From contig NZ_CP015519.1 of assembly GCF_001887775.1 (NCBI RefSeq), forward strand, positions 930,001 to 994,000: a DNA stretch of 64,000 nucleotides, in the 5' to 3' direction. The DNA comes from Syntrophotalea acetylenivorans. GTDB lineage: Bacteria > Desulfobacterota > Desulfuromonadia > Desulfuromonadales > Syntrophotaleaceae. The notes under the pieces are model-generated. The model ran no database searches and was not told where the DNA came from. It saw only the letters and a list, made by a program, of their open reading frames with translations. Each line of letters begins with the position of its first letter. The first letter of the stretch is position 1. Shown here one piece after another: positions 34,688 to 43,522 of this stretch. The translations under genes were made by a program, and so were the position numbers.

Positions 34688-35779
34688 TTAGGCTGAGCAT
34701 GATTCTCCACATCCGCAGGTGTTTGAAGATTTCTTCGATTTTGGCAGGATATTTCTAATAATGAGTGCTAGCAGAACCACTGCCGAGGCTAGGGCAAGAA
34801 AAGACGAAGTCGCTGTATCTGTCTGCTGAATCCAGCGAGTGATATCGGTGCCAGTGAAAGCGTAAATGCGGTTCACCAGATAACCGAGCAGCAGCGAACA
34901 GATGGCGATCGACGCAAGGTAGATGGCGGTTGAGGCACGGCCGAAGTAGCGGCCAACCACGGTCAGCGTGGCGGCGTTAGTGGCCGGGCCGGCAAGAAGA
35001 AAGACTAGGGCCGCTCCGGGGGAGAGCCCTTTAAGAACCAAGGCGGCGGCGATAGGAGTAGAAGCACTGGCGCAGATATAGAGGGGGATGCCGATCACCA
35101 GCATGATCAGCAACGAGGTGAATTCACTGCTGAGGTAGCGGATGAAGAAATCGTTCGGAACCAGATAGGAGATGACCCCGGCGACGGCGATGCCGATCAG
35201 CAGCCACTTGCCGATGTCCCCCAACAGGTCGCCGAAGGCGTAGGCGAGCCCGGCACGCACCCGTTGAAGCAGAGGTGGTTTGGCGGGTTGTTTCGACTTG
35301 TCTCCACTGCAAGAACTGCTGCAGCCACAATCGCTCCCTTTAATAGCGGCCGACTTTACGCCCTCCTCTGGTAGCAGATTGATTAGTAGTCCAGTTACCG
35401 TGGCGGTTAAAAAGGCCGACACGGGTCTAACCAGAGTCATGATCGGGTCGAGCAGGGCCCAGGTAATAGCGATTGAATCAACCCCTGTTTCCGGCACCGA
35501 GACCAAAAAGGAAGCTGATGCACCCTTGCTCGCTCCCTGTTTGCGCAGACCGATGGCAGCCGGGATCACCCCGCAAGAGCAGAGAGGCAATGGGACCCCA
35601 AAGAGTGAGGCCTTGAGGACCGATCCGGTGCTGTTTTTTCCAAGATGGCGGGCCACCACCTCTTCGGGGACCAACGCCTTGAGTAGCCCGGCAGCGAAAA
35701 AGCCGAACAGGACGTAAGGGGCGGACTCGACCAAAATGTCCCAGCATTCGGCAAGAATGCCTAGAATCGTTTCGAGCAT
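34688..35779 (-). CDS. SO_0444-family permease (metal efflux type)
   Basis: A 363-residue membrane protein starting at the ATG at 35779, with AAGGAG upstream; a frame from 35872 overlaps the preceding gene. Two similar halves each carry about four helices: LFGVPLPLCSCGVIPAAIGL in the first and LYICASASTPIAAALVLKG in the second. Cysteine-rich stretches (CGCSSSCSG in the central loop, CGCGESCSA at the extreme C-terminus) suggest a soft-metal route. SO_0444-type permeases are reported as Cu/Zn efflux proteins. It is the last gene of the arsR-feoB operon, 16 bases after the DtxR-like gene. Confidence 0.85.
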   Translation of the reverse strand: MLETILGILAECWDILVESAPYVLFGFFAAGLLKALVPEEVVARHLGKNSTGSVLKASLFGVPLPLCSCGVIPAAIGLRKQGASKGASASFLVSVPETGVDSIAITWALLDPIMTLVRPVSAFLTATVTGLLINLLPEEGVKSAAIKGSDCGCSSSCSGDKSKQPAKPPLLQRVRAGLAYAFGDLLGDIGKWLLIGIAVAGVISYLVPNDFFIRYLSSEFTSLLIMLVIGIPLYICASASTPIAAALVLKGLSPGAALVFLLAGPATNAATLTVVGRYFGRASTAIYLASIAICSLLLGYLVNRIYAFTGTDITRWIQQTDTATSSFLALASAVVLLALIIRNILPKSKKSSNTCGCGESCSA

Positions 35780-35795
35780 ACATCTTTCTCCTTGG

Positions 35796-36443
35796 CTACC
35801 CTCTTTTGACGATGATCGCCGCGGCCATGTCCGCATCAACCGCATACTGGCTGTAATCGACTGAAAAGACAAAGGATGGGAAATTGGCGTTTAACTCAAT
35901 GGCGTTGCCGGGAAGCACTCCCATGACCATTAACTTCTGCAGTTTTTTAGAGTCACCGGCCTTGATGTAGGCAATCGTCCCGGCTTCCCCCGGTTTCAAG
36001 CTGGTTAGGGGTACAACGAATCTCTCTTTCGCCTCGCGGGCCTTTCGACAGCAGTCCCCTGGAGGGATCGGCTTGCCGTGGGGACAGGTTTCGGGGTGCC
36101 CCAACAATCGACAGATTTTTTCTTCGTTTCCATTTTTAACAATATGCTCTACTTGGCAGGCGGCCTCTTCCATGTCCACCTGGTCGGTTTCAATGATGTC
36201 GTAGCATAGGCGCTCCGAAAGACGGTGCCGACGAATTGCTCGCTCGGCTTCTTTCTTTCCTGCCGGGGTAAATTGGATGGTTTCCGCCGACCGTTCCACC
36301 AGCCCCTCTTGTTCCAGTTGATCGAGGGAAATCTCCAGTTTTTGACTCAACTGGTTTTCCGCTTCCATCTGTGGGCTGGAATCCTCCATCAGGCACTCCC
36401 ACAGAACCTCCAAAGCTTCTTCAATCCGCTCACTTGCTTTCAT
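35796..36443 (-). CDS. DtxR/MntR-like metal regulator with FeoA domain
   Basis: A 215-residue protein. Residues about 1-70 form a winged-helix (LEISLDQLEQEGLVERSAETIQFTPAGKKEAER). The dimer and metal region contains CYDIIETDQVDMEEAACQVEH and a cysteine-rich HPETCPHGKPIPPGDCC. Residues about 140-215 are a FeoA/SH3-like domain (LTSLKPGEAGTIAYI...LMVMGVLPGNAIEL). The fusion of regulator and FeoA domains next to feoB suggests it senses iron (or another divalent metal) and also aids FeoB. Its start overlaps the zinc-ribbon gene by 14 bases. Confidence 0.88.
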   Translation of the reverse strand: MKASERIEEALEVLWECLMEDSSPQMEAENQLSQKLEISLDQLEQEGLVERSAETIQFTPAGKKEAERAIRRHRLSERLCYDIIETDQVDMEEAACQVEHIVKNGNEEKICRLLGHPETCPHGKPIPPGDCCRKAREAKERFVVPLTSLKPGEAGTIAYIKAGDSKKLQKLMVMGVLPGNAIELNANFPSFVFSVDYSQYAVDADMAAAIIVKRG

Positions 36444-36627
36444 CGGTTTTCCTCTCGAATTTCTTCTTCAAATTTCGCAATGTTTCGACAAATTCTGGTT
36501 CCCGGGGAGATTCGTACCCGCAGTAAGGGCATTTGACTTTCTGGCAGCCGCCGAAAGATGAGCAGGCCCTGCATTCCTTTTTGGCTTCTGCTGCGGCAAA
36601 CTCCTTCCGGCAGAAGGGGCAAATCAT
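36430..36627 (-). CDS. small zinc-ribbon protein of the feo operon
   Basis: A 65-residue protein with six to seven cysteines in CPFC, CRAC, and CPYC pairs (MICPFCRKEF, KECRACSSFGGCQKVKCPYCGY) and a basic C-terminal tail. It overlaps the feoB stop by four bases (ATGA) and the regulator start by 14 bases, so its translation is tightly coupled to both. The family is unnamed as far as I can tell. It may bind zinc or an iron-sulphur cluster and modulate FeoB, by analogy with FeoC; that is inference. Confidence 0.75.
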   Translation of the reverse strand: MICPFCRKEFAAAEAKKECRACSSFGGCQKVKCPYCGYESPREPEFVETLRNLKKKFERKTDESK

Positions 36628-38618
36628 AACTGAATTCCGGTTAGATTCAGCAGAACATTCACCATGCCGCCTACTAAAAAGGCGAAAGGAAAGATAAACA
36701 GGGCGATAGCACTGGCCATTTTAAGCCCGCGCTCCTTTTTCATGATCAAGAACTGGGCGACACAGGGGACAAACAAGGTCAGGGTGATCACCGCCACGGC
36801 GAGCTGGTTTCCGGTCAGCGCCCCGGCCTGCTGCAGATCGAAAAGTCCGGCGGCACCGTAATCGCGACGAAAAAAACCGAACAGAAAAGCCACCGCCGCC
36901 TCTTTGGGCAGACCGATCCAGCTCATCACATGAGAGAGCCAGGAGACCACGACGTCGAAGGTTGCAGTAATTTTCCCCAGCCAGATCAGCACACTGGCCA
37001 GAATGAAGAGCGGCAGGATCTCGACGAAGTACCACTGCATGCGGGTGTAGGTCTTCATGAAGACCGCCCCCGGACGGGGCATACGCAGCGGCGGCACCTC
37101 CATGTAGAAGTTGGGGCGGTCGCCGGGCATCAACCGCGCGGTCAGAAAGCCGATGAAGAGAAAGATGAGCAGGATGAAGCCGCCCCAGACCGCCATGGCG
37201 GCAGGTTTTTCCGCGACCATGCCCAGAATGACCCCGAGCTGGGCGCTGCAGGGGATCGCCAGGGCCAACAGCAGGGTGGCAATGATCCGTTCCCGTTTGG
37301 TTTCCAGGGTGCGAGTAACCATGGTGGCCATGGTGTCGCAGCCGAACCCGAGGGTCATGGGGATGACCGCCCGCCCGTTGAGGCCGATCTTTTTAAAAAT
37401 CCGGTCGACCAGCAGCGCCAGCCGGGGCAGGTAACCAGTATCCTCGATGATCGAAAAAGCGATGAAAAAGGTGCCGACGATCGGCAGGATAATGGCGATA
37501 GCATAGCGGATGCCCAGGGTAACAATGCCATAGTCCATGCCGATCAGTTCTCGCAAAGGCTGCCAGGGGACGTAGGCACTGAGCAGGCCGTTAATCCAGG
37601 GGTTGACGTAGACCTCAAAGATATCCGCCTCCAGAAAATCGACGATGGTCCCAGCCCCGAACTCGCCGACAAATTTGTAGAGGCCGAAGTAAAGGACCAA
37701 AAGCAGGATGGGAACCCCGGTCAGCGGTCGCATGGTCCAACCACTAAGACGGTTGGCGAAGGATTTGCCCTTGTGCGCCGGCGGCGCAAAGGCTTTTTTG
37801 CAAATACTGACCGCACTTTGGTGAAGCATCATCGGCACCGCGTAACTGGCAGGCTCCTCCAGGTTCTCTTCCATCTCCGCCAGGGTCGCATCCAGAAAAT
37901 CGGTCGAGTTTCCTTCCAGGTTGCGCTCCTCTTCGGCAATCGCCGCATCGCCCTGGATAAGCAGCAGAGCTAAAGCCCGTTGCGACAGACCATGACCGGA
38001 CGGCAAGATCGGCGCAAGAGCATTCAATGCGCCGTCGATGACATCGCCGTAATAGATCTCCGGGGTCTCTTTCGGATGGCGGTAGGAGACGATTTCCTCC
38101 TTCAAGGTGTCGACCCCGTGCCCGGAAAGGGCCGAGATTGCCACCACCGGGATACCCAGCCTTTTCTCCAGCAATGCAGTATCGATTTGGATGCCAAGGC
38201 GCTCGGCCTCATCGATCATGTTGAGAACCAGCACCACCGGCAGGTCGGCCTCGACCAACTGCAGGGTGAGGGAGAGCATGCGCTTGAGATTCTTGGCATC
38301 GACGACATGCAGAACCACATCGGCCTTGCCGGCCCGCAGGATGTCCCGACTGACGCGTTCCTCCTCAGTGATTGGCAGCAGGGAATACATCCCCGGCGTA
38401 TCGTTGACAATGAACTCTTCGTTGCCGATCCGGCACTTGCCCCGGGAAACCTCAACCGTTGTCCCCGGGTAGTTGGAGACCACCACGTAAGAGTTGGTCA
38501 GCCGGTTAAACAGTGCGCTCTTCCCCACGTTGGGGTTCCCCACCATGACGATATTTTTGAGGCCGGTTTCCTCGCAGGGCTGGCTGCCTTGGCAACCACA
38601 ACCACTTCTCTGTTCCAT
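36624..38618 (-). CDS. feoB: ferrous iron transporter FeoB
   Basis: A 664-residue protein starting at the ATG at 38618, with GGAGG upstream. A Cys-rich leader (GCGCQGSQPCEETG) precedes the G domain: IVMVGNPNVGKSALFNRLT is G1, YPGTTVE G2, NDTPGMYSL G3, LNMIDEAE G4. The GDI-like spacer follows at about 170-270. The membrane part (about 280-660) has two Gate motifs (for example TLGFGCDTMATMVTR and ALAIPCSAQLGV). It imports Fe2+ across the inner membrane. No separate feoA is present; the FeoA-like domain is on the regulator encoded two genes downstream. Confidence 0.95.
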   Translation of the reverse strand: MEQRSGCGCQGSQPCEETGLKNIVMVGNPNVGKSALFNRLTNSYVVVSNYPGTTVEVSRGKCRIGNEEFIVNDTPGMYSLLPITEEERVSRDILRAGKADVVLHVVDAKNLKRMLSLTLQLVEADLPVVLVLNMIDEAERLGIQIDTALLEKRLGIPVVAISALSGHGVDTLKEEIVSYRHPKETPEIYYGDVIDGALNALAPILPSGHGLSQRALALLLIQGDAAIAEEERNLEGNSTDFLDATLAEMEENLEEPASYAVPMMLHQSAVSICKKAFAPPAHKGKSFANRLSGWTMRPLTGVPILLLVLYFGLYKFVGEFGAGTIVDFLEADIFEVYVNPWINGLLSAYVPWQPLRELIGMDYGIVTLGIRYAIAIILPIVGTFFIAFSIIEDTGYLPRLALLVDRIFKKIGLNGRAVIPMTLGFGCDTMATMVTRTLETKRERIIATLLLALAIPCSAQLGVILGMVAEKPAAMAVWGGFILLIFLFIGFLTARLMPGDRPNFYMEVPPLRMPRPGAVFMKTYTRMQWYFVEILPLFILASVLIWLGKITATFDVVVSWLSHVMSWIGLPKEAAVAFLFGFFRRDYGAAGLFDLQQAGALTGNQLAVAVITLTLFVPCVAQFLIMKKERGLKMASAIALFIFPFAFLVGGMVNVLLNLTGIQL

Positions 38619-38692
38619 TTCTACCTCCAGGCGAATGACGTATTCCTGTGAACGCATGCGGATATATTCATATGTGAGGGCAAAAAAAAGCC

Positions 38693-39046
38693 CTACCCTT
38701 CTTTCAGGTGGCGGATACCTTCTTCAAACAAGTTGCGGACATGCTCGTCATCCAGGGAGCAATAGACCATCTTGCCGTCCTTGCGGGATTTGACCAGTCT
38801 GGCGGCGCGCAAAATCCGCAGTTGGTGAGAGATGGCCGATTGGGTCGCCTCGACCACCGTCGCGATGTCGCAAACACACAACTCCTCCTCGGCCAAGGCA
38901 TGGAGAATGCGCACCCGGGTCGGATCGCTAAGAACCTTGAAGGTTTCCGCCAGTTCCACGATGGTCTGATCGTCATGCATTCGGGCCCTGGCCCGGGCGA
39001 CCCGCTCGTCGTCCACGTAACTGATTTGGCAAATATCTTTTGACAT
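38693..39046 (-). CDS. ArsR/SmtB-family metal-responsive repressor
   Basis: A 117-residue winged-helix repressor. The recognition region is LCVCDIATVVEATQSAISHQLRILRAARLV (given as LCVCDIATVVEATQ and SAISHQLRILRAARLV), with Cys-x-Cys in the alpha3N-like position of metal-sensing members (ELCVCD). The first gene of the feoB operon, it ends 75 bases before feoB. A 14-base dyad at 39062-39075 directly ahead of it fits an ArsR/SmtB operator, so autoregulation is likely. The metal sensed could be Zn, Cd, Pb or As. Confidence 0.9.
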   Translation of the reverse strand: MSKDICQISYVDDERVARARARMHDDQTIVELAETFKVLSDPTRVRILHALAEEELCVCDIATVVEATQSAISHQLRILRAARLVKSRKDGKMVYCSLDDEHVRNLFEEGIRHLKEG

Positions 39047-39061
39047 TGTTATCCGTTTGCG

Positions 39062-39075
39062 TGAATAATTGTTCA
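39062..39075. promoter_or_regulatory. ArsR/SmtB-type operator
   Basis: TGAATA-AT-TGTTCA, a 6-2-6 dyad with one mismatch, matches the known form of SmtB/CadC-type operators. It lies 16 bases before the repressor start and also upstream of the histidine kinase on the other strand, so it could control both. Confidence 0.65.
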
Positions 39076-39151
39076 GATGTTCTTGGCTTTCTACCTTTAT
39101 TGCCTATCTATGTCAAGAAGATTTTTGAAAATGGTTTTCATCGGAAACAAA

Positions 39152-40915
39152 ATGATCCCTGCATCGCACCACCCAAAAAGACCCTCCCTGCCCGCCTTGG
39201 GGTTTATTCTAGCCGCAATTATCCTGGCCATAATCCTCGGCGTGGTTACCTGGCGCAACCTGGACCGCGAGGAGAACCTGATGGAGAAATTCCTCCGGGA
39301 GGAAGGCCTGACTCTCATCCGCGCCTTCGAGGCAGGAGCCCGTACTTCCATGATGATGAACTTGGAAGGCAACTCCCTGGCAACCCTGGTGCGGGAGACG
39401 GCGCGAACAGATTCGGTCGCCTATGTCGCCGTTGCTGATGCATCCGGTCGACTGCTGATGGCGTCAGGCGAGAAGCTTGGCAACGACGATATTCTCCCAG
39501 TTGCACAGGTCCTTGCACAGGAGCAGGCCCGCACCCGCCGGACAAAAGATGAGTCCGGTCGAACCGTGTATGAAGTCGCCAAAGAATTCAACCCGGTTTT
39601 GTCTGAAGGGGCCGGTCGTGAGATGATGATGGGGCGTTGGGAAAGGTGGTGCGGCATAGGTTATGAGCCAGGCGAGCAGGTTGGGCGCAGAGCAGTTTTC
39701 GTGGGACTTTACACTGGCGAGTTCGAAGCGGCCCGACACGAGGACGTCCGCCAAAGCTTACTCATGGGCGGACTTCTGTTGCTTCTGGGGTCGACTGGAT
39801 TTTATTTCCTCTTCCTTTCCCAGCAAACCCGGGTGGCCAAAATCACCCTTGCCAACATGGAGCTTTACACCCGCAACGTCATTGACAGTATGCCCGCAGG
39901 GTTGATCACCCTGGACAACCAAGGTCGCATTGTCTCCCTCAACGACCAGGCCAAGGAGATATTCGTCCAACCGGGAGAAATAGCCGAGGGGAAACTTCTG
40001 GATGCACTGACTGGAACGGAGCGCTGCGAGATTGCACCGCTGATTCGGGAAGGCAGCGAATTTGTGGAGCGGTCGATTGAGTGCCGACGACCGAACGGCG
40101 AGAGTATCCCGGTCAAGGTGAGCGCCTCCCGCCTGACAGAACGGGATGGAGAGCCCCTGGGAACCGTACTGGTTGTCCGGGACCTGCGTGAGATCAAGGC
40201 CATAGAAGAGGCGCTGGAGCGCTCCCGGCGGCATGCCGCCCTTGGGCGGATGGCGGCTGGCATTGCCCATGAGATCCGCAACCCATTGGGATCCCTGCGC
40301 GGATTTGCCCAGTATTTTGCCAGACTCGGAGAAAAGGACCCCCATGCCGAAGAATACTCCGAACTGATGGTCGGCGAGGTTGATCGACTCAATCGAACCA
40401 TCTCCGCCCTGCTGCAGTTTGCTCGGCCGCGAGAGCCGGAACCGGCGGAAATTGACTTGGGAGATCTGTTGCGGCGCACCGCCCGGCTGCTGCAGGACGA
40501 CCTGGCGGCCCGGAACCTGACCTTTCAGCTCGACCCGCCCGCCGAGACGGTCAGCTTCACGGCGGATTCCGACCTGCTGACCCAGGTGCTGATCAACCTG
40601 CTGCAGAACGCCCAGGCCGCTACCGAAGCCGGAGGGGAAATCCGTCTCGGAGCAAGTGCGCAGGATGCGGAGATCCGCTTCTGGGTAGAGGACACTGGAA
40701 AAGGGATGACCCCGAAGGAACAGTCGCGCATGTTCGACCCCTTCTTCACCACGCGCAAGACCGGTACCGGACTGGGGCTGGCGATGGTCCACCAAATCGT
40801 GGAGCAGCACGGCGGCCGCGTCGAAGTGGAGAGCGCGCCGAAGAAAGGCACCCGGGTTGAAGTAATCCTTCCCCGGGAGCCGGCCCAACGCAAAGAGATT
40901 GGAAGTTCAGCGTGA
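39152..40915 (+). CDS. sensor histidine kinase, ZraS-like
   Basis: About 587 residues from the ATG at 39152 (GGAA upstream); frames from 39077 and 39131 are also open. One helix near residue 12-32 (ALGFILAAIILAIILGVV), a periplasmic sensor of about 170 residues, and a second helix (LLMGGLLLLLGSTGFYFLFL) frame the input domain. A PAS domain (VIDSMPAGLITLDNQGRIVS) precedes HisKA, whose phospho-acceptor is in MAAGIAHEIRNPLGSLRG, and the ATPase with GTGLGLAMVHQI. It should phosphorylate the sigma54 activator at 41437 in response to envelope metal stress; the ligand is inferred. Confidence 0.92.
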   Translation: MIPASHHPKRPSLPALGFILAAIILAIILGVVTWRNLDREENLMEKFLREEGLTLIRAFEAGARTSMMMNLEGNSLATLVRETARTDSVAYVAVADASGRLLMASGEKLGNDDILPVAQVLAQEQARTRRTKDESGRTVYEVAKEFNPVLSEGAGREMMMGRWERWCGIGYEPGEQVGRRAVFVGLYTGEFEAARHEDVRQSLLMGGLLLLLGSTGFYFLFLSQQTRVAKITLANMELYTRNVIDSMPAGLITLDNQGRIVSLNDQAKEIFVQPGEIAEGKLLDALTGTERCEIAPLIREGSEFVERSIECRRPNGESIPVKVSASRLTERDGEPLGTVLVVRDLREIKAIEEALERSRRHAALGRMAAGIAHEIRNPLGSLRGFAQYFARLGEKDPHAEEYSELMVGEVDRLNRTISALLQFARPREPEPAEIDLGDLLRRTARLLQDDLAARNLTFQLDPPAETVSFTADSDLLTQVLINLLQNAQAATEAGGEIRLGASAQDAEIRFWVEDTGKGMTPKEQSRMFDPFFTTRKTGTGLGLAMVHQIVEQHGGRVEVESAPKKGTRVEVILPREPAQRKEIGSSA

Positions 40916-40940
40916 ACCCTTGGAAGATGAGGACCAACGG

Positions 40941-41450
40941 ATGACAAGATTGAAAAGAATCCTGCTGATGGCCCCGGTCATTTTCTCCTGCGTCGGTTGC
41001 GATCGGATCACCAAGGCGGTCGCCCGGGAGTACCTGGCCGGCTCTTCCGGGCAGTCGTTTTGGGGGGACCTGTTTCGTTTGCAGTATGCGGAAAATCCCG
41101 GCGCCTTTCTGGGAATGGGTGCGGGCCTGCCGGAAACTGCGCGTTTCTGGGCCTTTATCATTGCGGTCGGAACGGTCCTGCTGGGCGTGCTGGTCTGGAC
41201 CCTCTCCTACCGGAGCTTGAGCCCTGTCGGTGTAGTGGCCTTGTCCCTGGTGCTGGCCGGAGGACTCAGCAACTTTTATGATCGGGTATTCAACGGCGGC
41301 ACCGTCGTCGATTTTCTGAATCTGGGTCTGGGGGGCCTGCGCACCGGCGGCTTCAATGTCGCTGACGTTGCCATCACCACTGGCGTCACCTTGCTGCTGA
41401 TAGGGGAACTCATTCGAGGCCGGAAGGAGCCGGAACATGAAAAAGAATAA
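40941..41450 (+). CDS. lspA: signal peptidase II, copy between kinase and regulator
   Basis: A 169-residue membrane protease starting at the ATG at 40941 (GAGGA upstream). Key blocks are CDRITKAVAREYL at the N-terminus, the ENPGAFLGMG loop, GGLSNFYDRVFNGGTVVDFL with the first catalytic Asp, and FNVADVAITTG with the second. LspA removes signal peptides from diacylated prolipoproteins in the inner membrane. It overlaps the regulator gene at 41437, so kinase, protease and regulator form one unit. Another lspA is at 53130-53624. A dedicated role in maturing the His-rich lipoprotein at 43013 is inference. Confidence 0.92.
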   Translation: MTRLKRILLMAPVIFSCVGCDRITKAVAREYLAGSSGQSFWGDLFRLQYAENPGAFLGMGAGLPETARFWAFIIAVGTVLLGVLVWTLSYRSLSPVGVVALSLVLAGGLSNFYDRVFNGGTVVDFLNLGLGGLRTGGFNVADVAITTGVTLLLIGELIRGRKEPEHEKE

Positions 41451-42798
41451 GGCCGTTATTCTCGTGGTCGACGACGACACCACCCACCGCACCATGCTCA
41501 AGGCCCACCTGGGCGGCGAGGGGTACGAGATCGTCGAAGCCGACGACGGTGATGTGGCCATTCATCTGGCCCGGGAGCGCGAGATCGATCTGGTCCTGCT
41601 CGATCTGAAGATGAAACGGGTGGGAGGGACGGAAGCCCTTGAGGCGATCCAGAAAGCGAAGCCGACGCTACCGATCATCATCATCACCGCCTTCTCCTCG
41701 GTAGAAAATGCCGTTGAATCGATGAAGAAAGGTGCCTACGACTACGTCACCAAACCGGTGGACGCTTCGGAGCTGGCTCTGACGGTGGAGCGGGCCCTGA
41801 GTTTCGAGCGCCTGCAGCAGGAAAATGCTGCCCTAAAGGAGCGGCTCGGCGCGAAATTTGACTTTGGCAACATCATCGGCACTAGCCGCCCTATGCGTGA
41901 CCTCTTCGAGACCCTGGCTCTGGTCGCTCCGAGCGACGCCACAGTGCTGATTACCGGCGAGTCGGGGACCGGCAAGGAACTGGTCGCCAATGCTGTCCAC
42001 CAGAACAGTCCCCGCGGGGGAGGCCCCTTCGTCAAGGTCAATTGCGCTGCCCTGCACGAGAACCTGCTGGAGAGCGAACTGTTCGGTCACGAAAAAGGGG
42101 CCTTCACCGGCGCCGCGGAACAACGCAAGGGCCGCTTCGAGCTGGCCCACAAGGGGACGCTGTTTCTTGATGAGATCGGCGATATGAGCCCCACCACCCA
42201 GGCCAAGATCCTGCGGGTGCTGCAGGAGGGGGAGTTCGAACGCCTCGGTGGCACCAAGACGATCAAGGTCGACGTGCGTCTGATCGCTGCCACCCACAAG
42301 GATCTGCATCAGATGGTTGAAGAGGGCAGCTTTCGGCAGGACCTCTTTTTTCGGCTTAGTGTCGTTCCCCTAGAAATCCCCCCGCTGCGTGAGCGGACCG
42401 ATGACATCCCGACACTGGCCGGGCATTTTCTTGAAAAGTACAGCGCCAAAAACCGCAAGGATATCCGCGGCCTCCACCCCGAAGCCCTGGATGCCCTGTT
42501 GGCTTACGCCTGGCCCGGAAACATCCGCGAACTGGAGAATACCATGGAACGAGCGGTCATCCTCTGCCTCGGCGAGCAGATCGCCCTGCGGGAGCTCCCA
42601 GTCCTCATCCGCGAGGTAGCCGGAAGCACAGAGCGCCCTTTTGCCCTGCGCCCCGGCCACACCCTCAAGGAGATGGAAAAGGACCTCATCCGTGCCACCC
42701 TCGCCCAGACCAATGGTAACCGCAGTCGCGCCGCCGAGATCCTCGGCATCTCGCGCCAGACCCTGCAGAACAAGCTCAGGGTGTACGGACTTTCCTGA
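41437..42798 (+). CDS. sigma54-dependent response regulator, ZraR/AtoC-like
   Basis: A 453-residue NtrC-family regulator. Residues 1-120 are a receiver ([11 protein letters not shown] with acidic pocket, [13 protein letters not shown] with the phosphorylated Asp, YDYVTKPV with Lys). Residues about 140-370 are an AAA+ domain: [20 protein letters not shown] is Walker A and [19 protein letters not shown] holds the GAFTGA loop that contacts sigma54. Residues about 410-450 form a Fis-type helix-turn-helix ([20 protein letters not shown]). It should activate the sigma54 promoter at 42960 just downstream of its own gene. Confidence 0.95.
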   Translation: MKKNKAVILVVDDDTTHRTMLKAHLGGEGYEIVEADDGDVAIHLAREREIDLVLLDLKMKRVGGTEALEAIQKAKPTLPIIIITAFSSVENAVESMKKGAYDYVTKPVDASELALTVERALSFERLQQENAALKERLGAKFDFGNIIGTSRPMRDLFETLALVAPSDATVLITGESGTGKELVANAVHQNSPRGGGPFVKVNCAALHENLLESELFGHEKGAFTGAAEQRKGRFELAHKGTLFLDEIGDMSPTTQAKILRVLQEGEFERLGGTKTIKVDVRLIAATHKDLHQMVEEGSFRQDLFFRLSVVPLEIPPLRERTDDIPTLAGHFLEKYSAKNRKDIRGLHPEALDALLAYAWPGNIRELENTMERAVILCLGEQIALRELPVLIREVAGSTERPFALRPGHTLKEMEKDLIRATLAQTNGNRSRAAEILGISRQTLQNKLRVYGLS

Positions 42799-42836
42799 GT
42801 GCTGAGTTCCTGGGCCCCCGGCTGTCAAATATTTTG

Positions 42837-42850
42837 ACAACTCGGGTTGT
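42837..42850. promoter_or_regulatory. dyad upstream of the sigma54 promoter (activator site candidate)
   Basis: ACAAC-TCGG-GTTGT, five-base perfect arms. It is centred about 140 bases before the predicted transcription start, a usual distance for NtrC-type enhancer sites. Confidence 0.4.
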
Positions 42851-42921
42851 TCCCTCCCCCTTCAACTGTCCAATTCCTTTCCACCCAATCACACACAAGA
42901 AAACTTCTCTTCTTGAATAAT

Positions 42922-42937
42922 CTATTGTTTTCAATAG
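42922..42937. promoter_or_regulatory. second dyad upstream of the sigma54 promoter
   Basis: CTATTG-TTTT-CAATAG, a perfect six-base dyad about 25 bases before the -24 element. It is closer than most enhancer sites, so it might bind another factor. Confidence 0.4.
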
Positions 42938-42959
42938 GTTAAAGCGGATTGCATTAAGC

Positions 42960-42975
42960 TGGCATCCTCCTTGCC
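42960..42975 (+). promoter_or_regulatory. sigma54 (-24/-12) promoter
   Basis: TGGCAT-CCTCC-TTGCC with the invariant GG and GC exactly ten bases apart. It lies between the ZraR-like regulator gene and the small lipoprotein gene and should drive the lipoprotein, zinc-ribbon and ZraP-like genes. Confidence 0.85.
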
Positions 42976-43012
42976 CTATATCAGGGCAACACCAAAGTAA
43001 AAGGAGGATGCC

Positions 43013-43150
43013 ATGAAAACGTTTGTCACTGTTTTGCTGCTGGTCTTGCTGGCCGGCTCCGCACTTGCCCTGTCGGGCTGCGGACACTATGGGCACCGGG
43101 GTGGACATGGTCAGAGCAATTACCGTGGCTGCGGGCATTCCGGATATTAG
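43013..43150 (+). CDS. small His/Gly-rich lipoprotein
   Basis: A 45-residue precursor with an AAAGGAGG site. The signal peptide TFVTVLLLVLLAGSALALSGC ends in the lipobox LSGC (given in two parts, TFVTVLLLVLLAG and SALALSGC). The mature 20 or so residues are rich in His, Gly and Tyr with further cysteines (CGHYGHRGGHGQSNYRGCGH), so metal binding is likely. It is the first gene after the sigma54 promoter. Its maturation would need Lgt and an LspA, one of which is encoded in the adjacent sensor operon. Confidence 0.8.
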   Translation: MKTFVTVLLLVLLAGSALALSGCGHYGHRGGHGQSNYRGCGHSGY

Positions 43151-43165
43151 CAGGGGGTATTGCTG

Positions 43166-43504
43166 ATGTATTGCGGAAGCGGCTGGAGCGGCGGTTGGTT
43201 TTTGAGCGGATGGATCGTTCCGGGATTGTTCATACTGGCCCTGCTTGGCGGAGCTGCCTGGCTCCTGAAACGGCGAACCTCTTCGAGCGGACTCGCACCC
43301 AAAGCTTGCCCGCGTTGTGGAGGACTCGTGCAGGAAGTTTATTTTCGCTGCCCGCACTGCGGGGACGCTCTCAAACGAAATTGTCCCGGTTGCAGCCGGG
43401 TGGTGGACCAGGCTTGGGAGTTCTGCCCCTTCTGCAGCGAGGCTCTGAAGAACGAAACGAAACAACCGACCGCCTCAATGAGGACGAATCAACAAACCCC
43501 ATGA
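43166..43504 (+). CDS. membrane-anchored double zinc-ribbon protein
   Basis: A 112-residue protein starting at the ATG at 43166 after a GGGGG site. One membrane helix (WIVPGLFILALLGGAAWLL) precedes two zinc-ribbon-like modules: CPRCGGLVQEVYFRCPHCG and CPGCSRVVDQAWEFCPFC. The ribbons probably face the cytoplasm. The family is not named. It is 15 bases after the lipoprotein and 18 bases before the ZraP-like gene, so it belongs to the sigma54-driven operon. Confidence 0.75.
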   Translation: MYCGSGWSGGWFLSGWIVPGLFILALLGGAAWLLKRRTSSSGLAPKACPRCGGLVQEVYFRCPHCGDALKRNCPGCSRVVDQAWEFCPFCSEALKNETKQPTASMRTNQQTP

Positions 43505-43522
43505 ATCTGAAAGGAGATCATC

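Noticed and set aside
36930-37973. 347-codon plus-strand frame opposite feoB
   Set aside because: Gln/His/Asp-rich antisense of membrane helices; feoB is certain on the other strand.
39758-40888. 376-codon minus-strand frame opposite the histidine kinase
   Set aside because: Antisense shadow; the kinase motifs are unambiguous.
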